Assembly: GCA_002794735.1 (NCBI GenBank)
Contig: NBAZ01000002.1
Coordinates: 558,001 to 622,000 of the forward strand
Length of the DNA: 64,000 nucleotides
Direction: 5' to 3'
Origin: Pyrrhoderma lamaoense
Lineage: Eukaryota > Basidiomycota > Agaricomycetes > Hymenochaetales > Hymenochaetaceae
In this document: piece by piece, positions 1 through 14,000 of the stretch
How positions within the stretch are numbered: the first letter of the stretch is position 1
Layout of the letters: every line of letters begins with the position of its first letter
Position numbers and translations under genes: made by a program
Notes under the pieces: generated by a model
Databases searched by the model: none
What the model was told of the DNA's origin: nothing
What the model saw: only the letters and a program-made list of their open reading frames with translations

Positions 1-2809
1 CATCCCCCTCCCTTTGAGTCTTTCGACCCCCTCCTCGCTCTGTGCTAACGTCGGCAAATACCCTTTCCGTCCGCATACTACGGGCTCGCCAAAGTAGAAA
101 AAAAGGAACTAGAACTAAAACTCAAAAAAAAAAAGACATCATCACTCAACATTCCGAGCTACACGCCCCCTCTCTTCTCTCTTCGTCTTTGGCCCCGGGC
201 TTTAGGCTAGCCATCACGAAAAAGAAACGGAAACAGAATCGGAATCGGAAACGAAGAAAAAAGAAGAAGAGAAAAAAAAGAAAAGGATAAGAGAGAAAAC
301 CTTCGTTGTCTTATCTCCTAAACTAAAACTAAAAAAACCCAAAAATCTTGAATCTTGATTTCGATTTCGATTTTTACTTTCGTGCTTCCCCTCCTCCCCT
401 CCTCCCTTCCTTTCTTCTGTCGTACTACTATACTAGTCTACTATACCCATTACCTTGTCGTATCTGTATCTATGTATATCATCTGACCTATGTACTGTAC
501 TTACCCATAAAAAACATTGAACATAAAATAGAAGAAAGAAAAGGCGTTTATCTCTCTTACCTCTCCGTCCCTCCATCCCTCCGTCTCTCCGAGTCGATCA
601 CTTACAGCTCTATCCTATCCCAATAACCCTATTTTGATACAAAAATGCAATAGTTCCAAAATGTTTAATGCGTCCGTTCCCCCCTCGTGCACATGCGCTC
701 GTCACGGCCAATTTAAGGGGAATCTTTAACCATGACCATGAGCATGACCAACGTTCAGGGACACAAGCGCTAAACAAAACAAACAAACAAAAAAAGTATA
801 CCCTTTGTGCTCGTGCTCGTGCTCATGCTGGTTTTTCCTGCTCCCCATTATCATCAAACGCGTCTATCAGTCTGAATGTATATTTATATTCAAATTTATG
901 TTTATGTTTAAATTTATGTTTTGTGTTTATGTTTTGATAGAGCTGTGTAACCGTTCGTGAGTGTACCGCGGTACATTCACCGTATCATACGTATCGTAGG
1001 TATCTAACACATTCTTCTGATATCTAATTCGTACGATATGATCTAATATGATCTGATATGATATGATATGATTTGAAAATGGTGGTACACGTCCCGTTCC
1101 TCAGAGCTAACATTCTGAGCTGGCGTCTTGAGTCCTGGAGTTAACCCGTCGTACCTACCATATCTATGTCGATGCATAATTATATTTGTATCTATATCTA
1201 TATCTGATACCAATTTACATTCCCAACTACATCTGTATCTTTATCCATGACTATGTCTGTGGCTATCAAGATGATGATAGCGATACTATACCCTACCCTT
1301 CTACAACCCGTTACTAACTTACTCCCTCACACGGAATGAGATGAAACGAAATGAAATAGGACGAAAGAAACGAAACAGAAACGAATCTGATCGTATAAGG
1401 TATAAGAGAGAATCCTAAAAATGCACCCCTCGGGGAACGGAAAACGGGGAGGGGGAAAACAGTCTCGGAGATAAACTGATAAGTAATGCTCCGTAAATGA
1501 GCTGATTTCAAAAAGTGTGAATAACATGTATGGGATTGATGATGAGGTGGAGGATCCGGGAGATTCCCCACTTTTCCCTTCACTCAAAGAAAGAAGAAAG
1601 AAGGAAAGGTTAATTTCGCGACGCGAAGAAAAATTTAAAAAAGAGAGAGAAGAAGCAAGGAAAGTACAAGGTCGTCAGCTCGCTCTCTCGCTTGCTAATA
1701 CCGAATACCGAGCATCAAGGTATTTCATTATGATATAATGATTGTCGACTAGCGAACTTTCGAATATCTGGGATCAAATAATAAATAACAAATAACAAAT
1801 GACGAATAACAAAATATTAATGCGGCCACTTCTTACCTGAACCCGTCCCCCTATCTAGTCAATCCACCCCCATCCCCGCTTGAGGATAGTCATCATCATA
1901 TAAAGATATACTCATGCAAGTTAACAAAGTAAAAAGAATAAAAATTGTAGCTGATGGATATGAGTTAACACGGGTTTACACGTCATATGTAAACACCTTT
2001 AACGAAAGTGTACATGTACATGTACAATCAAACCAACACTCATCAGTTCACACTCGCCGTTTACTATCAAGTTATTAGAAGTCCCCACACCAACCCTTCA
2101 AGTATAAAATCACTATACCCTCCGGACCCTTTTCAACCCCCCCATCCGCCAGCCGACCCGTAAGCCGAAAGCCGATGACCCCACCCAAGTGCGCCCTGGA
2201 ATCTTAACCCCTCATTTAGGTCCCCCGATTACGCTTCATCCTTCTTCTACCCTTATCCGTCCATGTCTTTTCGGCCCAATTTGGAAGTTCCTTTCAAAAA
2301 AATATAAACGCAAAAGAAAAAAAGGAGGCCCCTCGCATCTCTCGCTCAAAGGCTTCTTTCCACAGCCTCTCGAACTTTCGAACTTTTGAGCTTATTGAAT
2401 TTAAGATTGTGAGACTGTGAGAATGTGAATTTGTGAAACGGGATGGGGCGGGTCAGTTTGTAGATCAGAAACCCAGAAAGAAATATAAGGAAGTAAAGAG
2501 TCAGGAAAATAAGAAGAAAGAAATAACTTGTGGACTGTTGATGTACCTCCCGTTGCTGACCTAGTACATGTACAAGTTGTTGTGAGGGACGTGTATAGAC
2601 GCCGAAAGAGATAAAACACAGACATGAGGTATGATTTACAAGTACAAGTACTATACATATGCTATATTGTCTACGATACGAGAAACCGTCCCTAGCCGCG
2701 TTAAGTAAAAGCACAAAGCTCAAAAAAGCTCAAAAAAGCTCTGTTATGTTACAACCTGACTTGTGTATCGCTTTGCACGGCCAACGGACGGGGAACCCTT
2801 TCCTTTCAA
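1..2809. other. Gene-poor, low-complexity region
   Basis: I find no credible gene here. The open stretches are short, begin at arbitrary codons and are made of simple-sequence translation (runs of K/R or F/Y/L). The DNA alternates purine-rich and pyrimidine-rich tracts, for example an almost pure purine run near 217-299 and pyrimidine-rich runs near 375-420 and 545-600. A GATATGATCT-type microsatellite lies near 1035-1075. It may be intergenic or heterochromatic sequence. Confidence 0.6.
217..299 (+). repeat. Homopurine tract
   Basis: About 80 bases consist almost only of A and G, with repeats of the GAAAC/GGAAT and AAGAAG type and only a few interrupting pyrimidines. Such strand-asymmetric tracts can form triplex (H-DNA) and act as nucleosome-poor linkers; that role is inference. 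Confidence 0.6.
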
Positions 2810-2811
2810 TA

Positions 2812-2961
2812 GGTGCGTTCAAGGTTACCAGAACATGTTCCTTGTTCCGCGGAACATGTTCCACTCCTTCCTAATAAAGTATAAATTACTAATCCAAAGT
2901 CGCGTCTTACTTAATATGCATGTAGATCATAATGTATTAGTAATAAAAAACACATCTCAGT
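2812..2961 (+). repeat. Left terminal inverted repeat
   Basis: 150-bp arm beginning GGTGCGTTCAAGG directly after TA at 2810-2811. It matches the reverse complement of 3186-3335 with two differences, both close to its inner end (around 2940 and 2946). Confidence 0.85.
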
Positions 2962-3185
2962 TGTCCTTATATAGACATAATGATGATAATTAAGTTAACA
3001 TCACCATATTCGGACACAAAAAACTATAAATTTTTCTATTTGATCAAATATAGGCTGGATAGCTCAAAAAATGTAGAGTATGAAGTGTGAGAGGTGGAAA
3101 AATAGATGATGTGCTGGAGCTGACGCACTTTTTGATTCTTAATTTGGTAATGTCAATCCTTATTATTATGTCTAAAAAGGATTTT

Positions 3186-3335
3186 ACTGAGATGTGTTTT
3201 GTATTAGTAATACATTATGATCTACATGCATATTAAGTAAGACGCGACTTTGGATTAGTAATTTATACTTTATTAGGAAGGAGTGGAACATGTTCCGCGG
3301 AACAAGGAACATGTTCTGGTAACCTTGAACGCACC
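3186..3335 (-). repeat. Right terminal inverted repeat
   Basis: 150-bp arm ending CCTTGAACGCACC directly before TA at 3336-3337. It is the mirror of the left arm. A transcript across both arms would fold into a near-perfect 150-bp hairpin. Confidence 0.85.
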
Positions 3336-3574
3336 TAATATTTAATAATAATATTTGGGTGGCCCTTCGGAGGGTCCCGGAGTCCGGAGTTAGGAACTCT
3401 CGCTATAAACACCCCCCTTTCTTAATTCTCATATAAAGGCATCAACTGGGGGTTTCTTTTTTTTTCCGTGGTTTGGTTTGATTGATTTTCTTTTTTCTCT
3501 AGTACGTTGTATATTTGATTAATCAATAACGTCAATGAGGTCAATGAGGTTTGGAGCAGCGCAGATCCACCCGT

Positions 3575-3602
3575 GGTGACGGGTGACGGTGACGGTGACG
3601 GT
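3575..3602 (+). repeat. GGTGAC tandem repeat
   Basis: Short tandem array of a six-base unit (GGTGAC, one unit with an extra G), about four and a half copies. A typical slippage-prone microsatellite. Confidence 0.7.
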
Positions 3603-5068
3603 ACGCAGCTTGATATCAACATATAAGAAGTATCGAAATAAGTTTATAATCGAATGCTGATCCATCACAAGAAGGTGAGCGGGGGGAGGCCCCTACGTCT
3701 GACTTTGTTATGGGATCTGCGTATGTCCGGTACATCTCACTAGACTTACATCTTACATCACACAAGTACAAGTTAACGTTATGACCACCTTGAAAGCTTT
3801 TACGCACGTAAACAGTTTAAAACACTAGTAGTACTCAATCAAAAAAGGGGGTTTATGAGAGGATGAAGTTATGAATATAGATACAAATACAAATACTAAC
3901 TTGATAACTTACTATTCTACTAATATAGACAATGACGAGAGCCTCGGGCGGTACAACCTTAATCTCTTCTTTCTCCTTCTCCTTCCCCTTCTCTTTCCTA
4001 TCCTATTCTTTTCGTGTTTTCATTGTTCTCCCGTCCCGAACGCTCCCACTTTCTCTTCCGTCCTTCTCATCCGTCCCTCCGACTTCATCTCGTTCGGTTC
4101 GGAATACCCTATCTCTGTTTCTCACGGAGTTTTGACAAGCACGAGTTTGAGGTAAGGTTTAAGGTCTAGTTAGGTAGAGGGGGGCGGGGGACGGGGGCAG
4201 GTCACATCATTTATCTATTTTTTTTTCGCGTTTCATCTTGATTTCTTTGACTTTAGAAGCATCTTTTTTTTCAAACTTGAATTCTTAGTTTCGCACTTAT
4301 AGTAGTAGCTTTTCTCCTTCCACCTTCTTCTGTGTCTGAACCTGAGCTTGAATCCCGAACACATACAAAGAAGAAAGAAAAAAAGAGTGAAGAAAAGAAT
4401 GAGCTTGGGGGGTACGCACTGTGTTACACGTATGACGTCCTGTCATCTACCCGTAATTTAATTAGGGTCAACTAGCTTTAAAACTTATGAAGTAAGTCTT
4501 GGTCTAAACTTGTGTTGTGTAGGGTGGGGGAAAGAAGATGTGTTTCGTACAGTTATAATAGTACAAAGGTTTCGAATTGTTGAACAAGAGAATACTATAT
4601 ATTGTATGAAAATAAATAAGTAACTTGACTTCGTAACACACTTTATTTTTTCTACAATTTGAAACTTTCTATCAGTTTTCTATACAGCACGACTTACGCA
4701 TTCGTGTACAACGTACTTCAAGTCAACATCAACCACTCGGTAGTATCCTACTATAACTATAACGACAACAAAAGTATATGTTACCACCTAAGATAAATCT
4801 AGAACGACGACGATACTAGCGAGACATGCCGCCCATAAACGCCACACACCCCCGAACTGAGAACTCATCATGAATCCTCCGAAGTCTACATAGAAACTTA
4901 TTTACTTCATATATTGTAAATCGTAAATACAACATCGTGATCGTACTTCCATACACACGCATACGCTTCTTTATGCCCACATGCGCACGTACCTACTACC
5001 TGTACATGTACATCGTGACAACACCCTTCTTCTTCCCGCGCGCCCGTATAGAAGAAGCTTTGGGGAAG

Positions 5069-5089
5069 AGTAGTAGTAGTAGTAGTAGT
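5069..5089 (+). repeat. (AGT)7 microsatellite
   Basis: Seven perfect AGT units in 21 bp inside non-coding sequence. Confidence 0.85.
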
Positions 5090-8000
5090 CAGGGCCCAAG
5101 TGCCTACAAAAACCTCTTTCTTTTGATCCACTGATCCACTGATCCATTTGATCAAACTAACCAGCCAGCCAGCCAGCTAACCGACCAGCTGTTTTCTGAT
5201 GTACACACTAGTAATTGGATTTTTAGTAACACCACTTAATCTGAATCTGAAATCTACACTTTTTTCTGTGTATGTATGTATTGTGTCATTGAAATATTGT
5301 ATCATGGTATCATAGTACAACCATACACGTTTTTCTTTTAAAATTTGATTTGGTCCAGGATTATCTATATTACATATGCTAGCATTCGCCAGATCCCCCA
5401 CCTACTCCCTCCCTCTCCCTTTTCCTTCCTTCTCTTCTTCTTCTTCTTCCACTTCGCGCACTGAGCACTGATCAACGTCTCATGATCATGTGAGCACCAG
5501 GAGAATTTTGATTGGTCAATAAGTAATGTGATCCATCTACCCCGGAGCTATTTCATGATCTCATCAAAACGGAGTATCAAGTTCATATCAAGTCCAAGAT
5601 GGGGCTTTTATCTTTTGAGATGAGGTTCTGAGTCTACACACGATAGAGACGGAGTCGGACGCGAAGACATGTGTGTGTATACGGTAGACTCGGAGTTGTA
5701 TTCAGGGTCAAGATGGGAGGGGAGAGGGGGACTGTCCATCAACGTCCAAGTATAGTGTTCATAAATATCTTTAAAGAAAGAAAATGTCATATTTTTGTCT
5801 TTTATTTTTTTTTTTGATAAAGGGAGTGAGATTATAAAAACGATTAAAAAAACACATGAAAAGTTTACACAGCCCAGAGATTTAGTTTATTAATATACTT
5901 AAGACCTGTACACACGATACACCATGTCCCATCATCATCATCATCATAATGATCATGGTAATAATAAGTAATAGATATGATAGGACTATAGAGTGCATGC
6001 AGTACACGCTGTGCATTCCTAACGTCCATATTAAAGCCATGATAACCGTACCGCCACTAATATAGATACTGATTTTAAGGGAAAGGTTGTCTGTGTAATA
6101 TCTGAGGTTTTCTATTGATATCCGTCTTTGATGAACAGCGAAAACTATGATCATCATAGCGAAAAGCAGGGCCGGTATTTATACCGACGATAAGAAAAAG
6201 TAGACAAGGAAAAGAAACGAGAGAGATGAACGAAAAATATAGAGGAGAAGATTTCGAGAAGTTTGGTTTCTAAAGTTTCACTCACGAGGGGTCTTCCATC
6301 TTTTTCGTTGTGTGCCTAGGTACTCCTTCGGCTTTTCCCATTCTTAACAAGATACACGATACTTCAAAAGTTTCTCTCAGGCTGAACTGACGTTCATTGA
6401 CGTTCAGAAGTCATAGTATTCTCTCAACACTAATGAGCTACTACAGAGTCACCCGATTCCCATTTCCCCGACATAGTTTATTTTTAATTTAAAGCTATTT
6501 TCCATTTCAATTTGGGAGTATAAACTTCAAACTTTCGAATTACCAAGAGATTCCCACCCATCCTCCCCGTCCCTTCGTACCGTCCCCTCCGAGTATCCGA
6601 CTTCCAACTTCCCTCCTCCCTTGAGCTTCAAGTTACTTCCCTTTTGTGTTCTCACAGTTTCTCACACAACTCTCAGCCGTGCACACATCCGTCTTACCCG
6701 TCCGCAAGTGTTTGCCGTAACGGTTTCTGCACCCCCCCCCTTCTCCGTTCCCGTTCCCGTTCCCGCTATCTTACATATTCCGGATCTGGACTTGCCGAAG
6801 ACTTCTAAAACCTCTGGGCCTTCTAACCTCAAACCTCAGACCTCAGACCTCTATACCTGTTTCTTATTTTTTTAAGTTTCCGACTGCCGATTACTAGAAC
6901 TACCACTACCCGACTGCTCGGTTTGCCGACTGGCCTTCTTTCGAGTTTAAAACCTTTTGCGAGCGATTATGTAGTATTAGTATTTGTATTCGCATTTTCA
7001 TTTGTATTTGTATTTGTGACGAAGGGGGGGGGATGTTTTTACAAAAAAAACTTTATTCATACTTTAATAATGATAGGGGAAGGGAATGGAAGGAGGAGGA
7101 GGGTCTTCTGTTTGTGCGACCTCGGACATACATTTTCATGTATCCGTACACGTATCTTTGTCTGCATCTATTACTGACTTCTTTCACGGCTAGTTCGTTG
7201 GTGTTGGGGCTTACTAGTATTTCAGAGTTGTTGCGCGGCGCCTTCCCCATCCGGTCCCGTGATGCATAAAACACCCACGAACTCGGACTCGGGATATGAA
7301 TCCTTTCTCTAAGTTTAGGACAAGCTAGATGTTCTTGGAGCTAGTACATAGAGGGTTAGTAGTAAGTCTTTGTTTTTTTCTCCGGTTGGTTACTTGAAGT
7401 ACCGTGAGTACAATAAAACAAGGACTTGGGACTTTGAAGATATTGTTGAGATTGATACCGAGATTAAAATTCTAAACACACATATACAGGTGTACACATG
7501 TACGCAAACAGAGCACGGTTCGTCAAAAATAAGTATGAAGTAAACGTACATGCATATATCGTGTTGTATTCGTTGTATTCTGGAACCGCCGGTGGGGAGT
7601 GTATATGTCGCAACGTATAGGCATATTAGCTACACACTGGTACTAGTTACACAGATCATGAAGCTACTACAACTAATCTCAAATTTTCTACTTTTAATAT
7701 ACAATAAACTACTAGCAGCATATCCTCATAGTATCATATGACCATTGAACCTGAACATTGAACTCCCGATTCCCGTTTAGTTAAGCTATATGCTAGTATA
7801 GTTTATCTATGTGTATAGCACTACTAGTACACACACAACCCACGTTCTTTAAATCCTTCGTACATCATGCAATAATGCTTGACCCACATTGCCAATGTCC
7901 GAGGAAATATTCCCTCGCTCCGGAAGTTCTTGACTGAATACTCTACGGGTCCGGTTCCGATGCAACTTCTCCTTTGACTTGGGTTTGCCCTTCGGGTGAG

Positions 8001-11000
8001 TTCGAATGTCACTGTCCAGTAGTGGCTATGCAAATAAGCGTGCATATGTCTTTTAATCTTCTCTTCCCTCTTCCCCTCTCCCCGTCCTGATTCTAGCGTC
8101 TATCCGTGGCGTCCGAATCCTTTCGATTTAGCTTGAAGTCCGTTCCGATCCCTGTGAGCTCACTCCCGGTCTAGATAGATAAAAATACAGTGGCATACAA
8201 GGCACATGTACATGTAGTACCTTGATTGAAAACTTCTGAATGTTCTTTATTCTGATACGTCCAAACTTGAAGTTCCTGCCAAGTTGATGCTAAATATACT
8301 ACAAACCTCTAGTACATGCATATTGCCACAACGCCAATACCGTAAGTGCCGCGAGTGATTTTACTAGGCTATATGGTTCAGTTCCGTGATATTGCCTGCC
8401 CCCACGGCCAGCCTAAGAGTTTAATTTAGTTTTTTGTGATAAATCGCTATGCTATTCACGTACATGTAATACCGCGACACCGCTTAAGTACTTACGAAGC
8501 CATTTGAATTTGAATATACTCTCATAACCAATAACCGATACATGTTTTGTATAGGGTCTATGGATTCCGTACTGTGCTGAAAAGCACTAGCGAAAAAAAT
8601 AACCCTTCTGTCTGTCTGTCCATCTATCTATGTATGATCTATCGTTCCTGTTTCTGTGTACAGAGTTAACTATTTTTCCGGAAGGCTCGCTGTTCAAGTT
8701 CTTGTCCGGTTCTGAATAGCACTTCTTATCTATCTATTCCTATAGGATTTTTCCATTCTCCCTTAGAGCTATCTAAACCAAGCCATCCATTCATCCAGCT
8801 GTCTACCGTTAGTACTCTACCTGTCTATCTTGTCTCCGAGTACCCAGATCCTGTCTTGCTCTCGTCTTTATTTCTATCTTATTGTTCCGGTGTCAGGCTG
8901 GAGAACTCCGAGATCCAACTAGTATCTACTTTACCCTTTCTTTTTATTTCACTTACTTCTCGTTATCCAGGAATTCGAGATCTTGAATTTCACTAATCGC
9001 TAACACCGAGATTCATCTTTTTTCTCGTCTTTTCGTCCTACTCATCCTTCACCTCCGAGACTCGGATATTTAAGAAGCTCTCCCCCGCTGCCAAGTCCAG
9101 TCTTCTGTCTATCCATCCGTGCTAAAATTGTTCATCAATCACCTACAGATACTTTTTATTTCAAATTTTTGTTGTCAGTTTGGTGTATACTAGTTGTTTT
9201 TAGGTGTCTATAGTTCATTAGCCGTCGGTCAATGTACAAAACCAAAAATACGAGTCCGTGTTCACATATCCCGGATATTACATACAAGCCTCAGCTCCGG
9301 AACATTCAGTACTCCGTATCCGTATCCGGATCCTAGTCCGACTCCGAGGAGGAGTGAAGACAGACGGACACACACACACACCAGGCAATAGGCCAGACAT
9401 GAGCCTCGTATCAGATCAAGTCCAAGTTCAGGTTACTCTTGAATTCACCGACTGAGATTCTAAGAATAGAATTCGGTCCAGAAGACCTACATTTGGTATA
9501 GCTTAGCCTAGTGGTTTAATTTGGGACTTGTGTTCTTGAAGCTTGAGGGTTTGGGGACCTTTGTGATCGTCTTTGACGTCTTGGTCTTTTACTCGTTGTT
9601 GTTTTTCCAGGTAGTTTTGATATCATGTATTAATTTGAGGTGTGTTACATTATATTTTAGATAGCGCTGTTTCAACGTGCTTTTCTGTTGATGTGTTGAT
9701 CGATATCTATTCCGAGTCGATCATAGCAGGAGCAGAAGTAACTTAGTAAGTATTAGTGGTAAGAGTGACGAAGTAAGTAAAGAAGTAAGTAAGTAAGAAG
9801 TGACTTGTCACGCATTGAATTAGAGACTTAACTTAATGATCGATTCATATGCTTTTACTAGCAATGTGATATGTCACAAAGACAACATTTGTGACATGAT
9901 GCGATCTCGTAACTCTTTTTTTTCCATCTTTTGCCTAGTTTTGATAGTCTTTCGCCTGCACCGGTTACTCGTAAATCAGATATCAAACTTTGAATGGCTG
10001 AGCGGTATCGATGTAATACAAGCTTTTCAAGGCCAGTACAATGTATCCATGTTTCATTATGCGCCTTGCGACGCCGCTATTTTACTTTGACAGTCTCATA
10101 TCGAGTATTCTGATGATACTTCAATGTTACTATGATTATAAATCCCTACGTTACCCACGATTATTACCAAACATCTTCTCTCTCCCCTCTCTTTAATAAT
10201 TAATATTTAAGCACTAAACCAGGTAATTCTTCTTCTGTCTTCCGAGATCTGTAAATAGAGAGTAGAAGATCAATCCCGTCCTGCCCGCCCGCAAGCCTAG
10301 CTTAATTGTAGGCCACACCTCACTGCATCACTACCCTCACTACCTTCACTACCCCTACCGCTACCCGGACGCAGATCTCTCCTTTTTTGAGTCTATGTCT
10401 TTCCTTCTATTCTGTCATAATAATTTATTTTTACCTGCTGTTACTGCTTCGCCTTCTTGACGACCCTTGACTCTTGACTCTTGATGATACTCAACGCTCC
10501 TCGACTACTGGTGCTCGAAGCCTTCGACTCCTCGGAGGATCATTGAACCCTCGAGCCCTCGAACTCTGCGCCCTCGCATCCCTGCATGCTCTGTCCTCAA
10601 GTCTTACTGTTATAAATTTCATTCTTCTTTCCAATTTTGAACACGGGGAACTCACATCTCAAGTCTCCGAGCTTATTTTATTTTAACTCCTTTATTAAGT
10701 TTCTCCGTTCTCCGTTCGCCATTCTCCCAGGTTCTCAAGTCGATGATTCTAAATAAGGAAATAAAACATGTAAGTCGGGAATCCATAACTCGAAGTTGAA
10801 ATTTTTCTTCGTCTAAGCCTCCCGTGTTCGGTGTTTCATATTCATAATTTCCTTTGAAATCAAGTCTTGGCTTCCCTCTAAACTAAGTATTCCCTCTTTA
10901 TCTTCTTTTCTACCCCCCTTCTCTCCTTGACGACCATTAACATTATTTTGTTTCATTATTTCTTCGGTTAAGCGCGCTCTTTCTGTTTTCTTCCCTTCAA

Positions 11001-14000
11001 TTTGCTTCCCACTTCACTACGACGATCCAGCCCCGATCCCGTGCGAGTATGTATACTTGTTATACAAGTGACGGTTAGTAAAAGTATATGGTGAATTGAA
11101 GAGTCCACATAAACTCCCACACAAACTCCCTTTAAGTATCCGGATCATCATTTTGTTTTTATCATTTTTTCTTCACTTTTTATGTTTTGAGGTTTCCCAA
11201 AATCTTTCTACTCTCTGATCTTATTCATTATTTCTTATGTTTTTAATAGCTACTGATATGAACAACCCTGAAATCTAGCTGAGAAAATCAGCAGATCGGA
11301 CAGAAAAAGAAACGGGGATTTCAAACGAAAGGAGAACATAGCTGGATCTCGAAGTAAAAGGTCGAGTTTCAAAAATCGATGGTTCTAATTTCCTTTGACA
11401 GATACTTGTAAGAGCCAAACCATATGTGAATCTGCTACTTTCTTCATCTAAGAAAGTAACTTGTTGTACTTAGCTTCGTATTACTCTCTATATGCTGCAT
11501 TTCATAGTACCATGATGTACTATTTTGTTTACTATGGGAACGATCCGAAACTATATCACTTCTGTTCGCTCCAAACTGGGACCTGAACCTGAGAAAGAAG
11601 GTTTGTATTGCATTTACTCAGTAAAAACGCATTCAGAGGAAATAGCAGTAATAATGCTAACTTTACGCTACTCCGGAGTCGAATCGGACAAATATCGTAC
11701 CTTCGGAGGTCCCGAATCGAGACACTATCTCAATTCTCCTTTATTCTTTTTTCTCTATCAGATTCGGAGGGAAGGGAAGAGAGAGGGCTAGGAACTGGTT
11801 ACTGAGCAACCAACTAGCCGATTTGAAATACATTTTCTGTGTTTAAAATGAATTTGTAAGTAGCTTAATGTTTTGTGTTTACACACTATAACTTACTGAA
11901 TATGAGTAAACATGACGATCACGACGGACCCGCACTGATGTTATTCATCAAAACTATCACACATTACCCGCTGTCCACTTGAGACTTTAGAAAAAGGTAG
12001 AGGATAAAGTCAGGGTGTTAAGATGCAACGATGAAGCTAAGAAGATTGATAGCGAAAATAAGGGACGAGTTACTAACAAATATGTAATGAGGGAACTTGA
12101 TTCAGTGAATAAAGGGTACATGGGTATACGCATATACTCCACCGATTCCAAATACGGTAAGCTTCCTTCCTCTTATTTTTTCCTGGTGGTAGTCGTATTA
12201 AGCTTCTCCTCACTGATAGTAGTAGTAGCAGCAATGAGATTACCCAAATACCAACATCAAAGTCTCACATTCTCCTTTTACATACCTTAATTAACCTCAC
12301 TTCTCCCATCCGCCTAGATCAATCTCATCCCGCCCATCTTCAACTTTTACCCTGCCAGGCTCGGCCATCCCCTTCCTTGATGCTCGGAGCTCGAGTCGGA
12401 ATGTCGGTATCGGAGTTGAGTGAGCTGAGGGAAGTAGGAAATCAATAATCACACACACCACTATCATATTGTGTATCTTACACGCATATGTGAGCGCATC
12501 TCTTCTTAATTTTCTTTCCCCTTTTACTAGAAATCTACTTTCCATCTCCCTAATTCCCGGCAATTGAATTTGCTTTATCGACACGTTTATCCCGTATAAC
12601 CGTCTTCGTCATAATTTCTTTAATTTGTGCCTTGTACATAATACTATGCGAACGAGCGTTAAAGGTAAAATGTTACAATTGATTTAGGCGAACGGGTATG
12701 TAGTCGATAAATTACTCATAATCAGCCACTAGCCACTTAGAGAGAGCCGAAACGGAGGTTGTGTGGTCACTCTGATCATTAATTTCTTACTCACTTTTTA
12801 CCCTCTTCTATTCTCCGGGTCTCGCTATTCCGAGTACAAAGCATTGATTTGTCAGTTTTATCACATTCTAGGCTAAACATTTTTTGTAACTTTTTTTAAA
12901 TTCCAACCTTATCGCGGCGTTGGTCCTATTGTTAGCAGACTCGTGAGTGCTAGTATGACTTTGATACTTAAAATAGAGTATACTCATGTATCTGTTTGTA
13001 TGATGGTAGTATGGTGGCTCACCATACTTAGTGTACGCAGCACATGAATCTTGTATATGCATGTGCTTTCATGTCTACACATACGTCGAAAGGTCACATT
13101 ACATCAAAAATAGTTAATCTTCCTTCAACGCAACAAACCTGTAATGAAATAATCCAAGCCACAACCACGCGTTCTCAGTTCACTCACAGCTGATAAAACT
13201 ATCAATAAGGCTACTTCCATAAATAATTACAAACAAAAACACTAGACTAGTGTTAAACATTCTGAATTCACTTTCAAAGGATCTAGATTAAAGCACGGAT
13301 AGTCTTCAGCCTAGTAAGAGCTGACACTAGCCTTGATTAAAACTTAGCTATCTACGATGAGAACTGATAAATCAAATCGAATTCCAGACATTTTATCCCA
13401 TAGTACCTATTTTTTTAGCTACACGATAAACTGCTCCAGCCCAAGTAAATGACAAAGAACGAGACAGTCAAAAACTTTTTCTAGCCAAAATTGTAAGGCT
13501 GGATGAAGAATGAAGGATATGTAGTAAGCCTTTCTTCCTTCTCCAACTTCCTAGTATTGATTCTCTATGTTTCCATATCACCTTAGCCATCTTGCGTAGA
13601 CGCTATGGACTAAACTGGAGAGAATACCGATAGTGGAGAACTACCAAAAGAACCACAGTTGGCTACCATTCTAATGACGGTGAGGCTAATTAGCTCTTAG
13701 TTGTTTAGGTAGATATAAAGTTAACAGAAAGCGCATGCCAAAGAACCCAAGGAGAAGCCTATATGGGACTTAAGAAAGTCAAGAAAGACGAGTTTCCTGA
13801 CAAACCGCTCGTTTACTCTATGATAATCATTCACTCTCGAAATGAAAATATTATATCACTCTTGATTATATGTAAGACTAGATCAGCTAATTTCCTGGTA
13901 TAGGGCGAGGAAGAGTGAGCAAAGATACTGATACTATCTCTCCAGCCTCATAGGTCACCAGAGATGTTTTCAATGTATGGTATTATGATATCTGAGATAT

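Larger units (their letters stand above)
2812..3335. mobile_element. Fold-back MITE-like element with 150-bp terminal inverted repeats
   Basis: The first 150 bases (2812-2961) are the reverse complement of the last 150 (3186-3335) with only two mismatches by eye. The element starts GGTGCGTTCAAGG and is flanked on both sides by TA (2810-2811 and 3336-3337), the duplication made by Tc1/mariner-superfamily transposases. The 224-bp interior (2962-3185) has no open frame, so the element is non-autonomous and needs a transposase from elsewhere. Each arm also holds two nested palindromes, GAACATGTTC and GTTCCGCGGAAC, near its outer end. The near identity of the arms suggests recent insertion or gene conversion between arms. 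No second copy was seen in this window. Confidence 0.85.

Noticed and set aside
2346..2723. 125-residue minus-strand open frame, the longest in the left arm
   Set aside because: It translates hydrophobic and aromatic low-complexity sequence, overlaps another open stretch in a different frame, and has no motif or splice partner.
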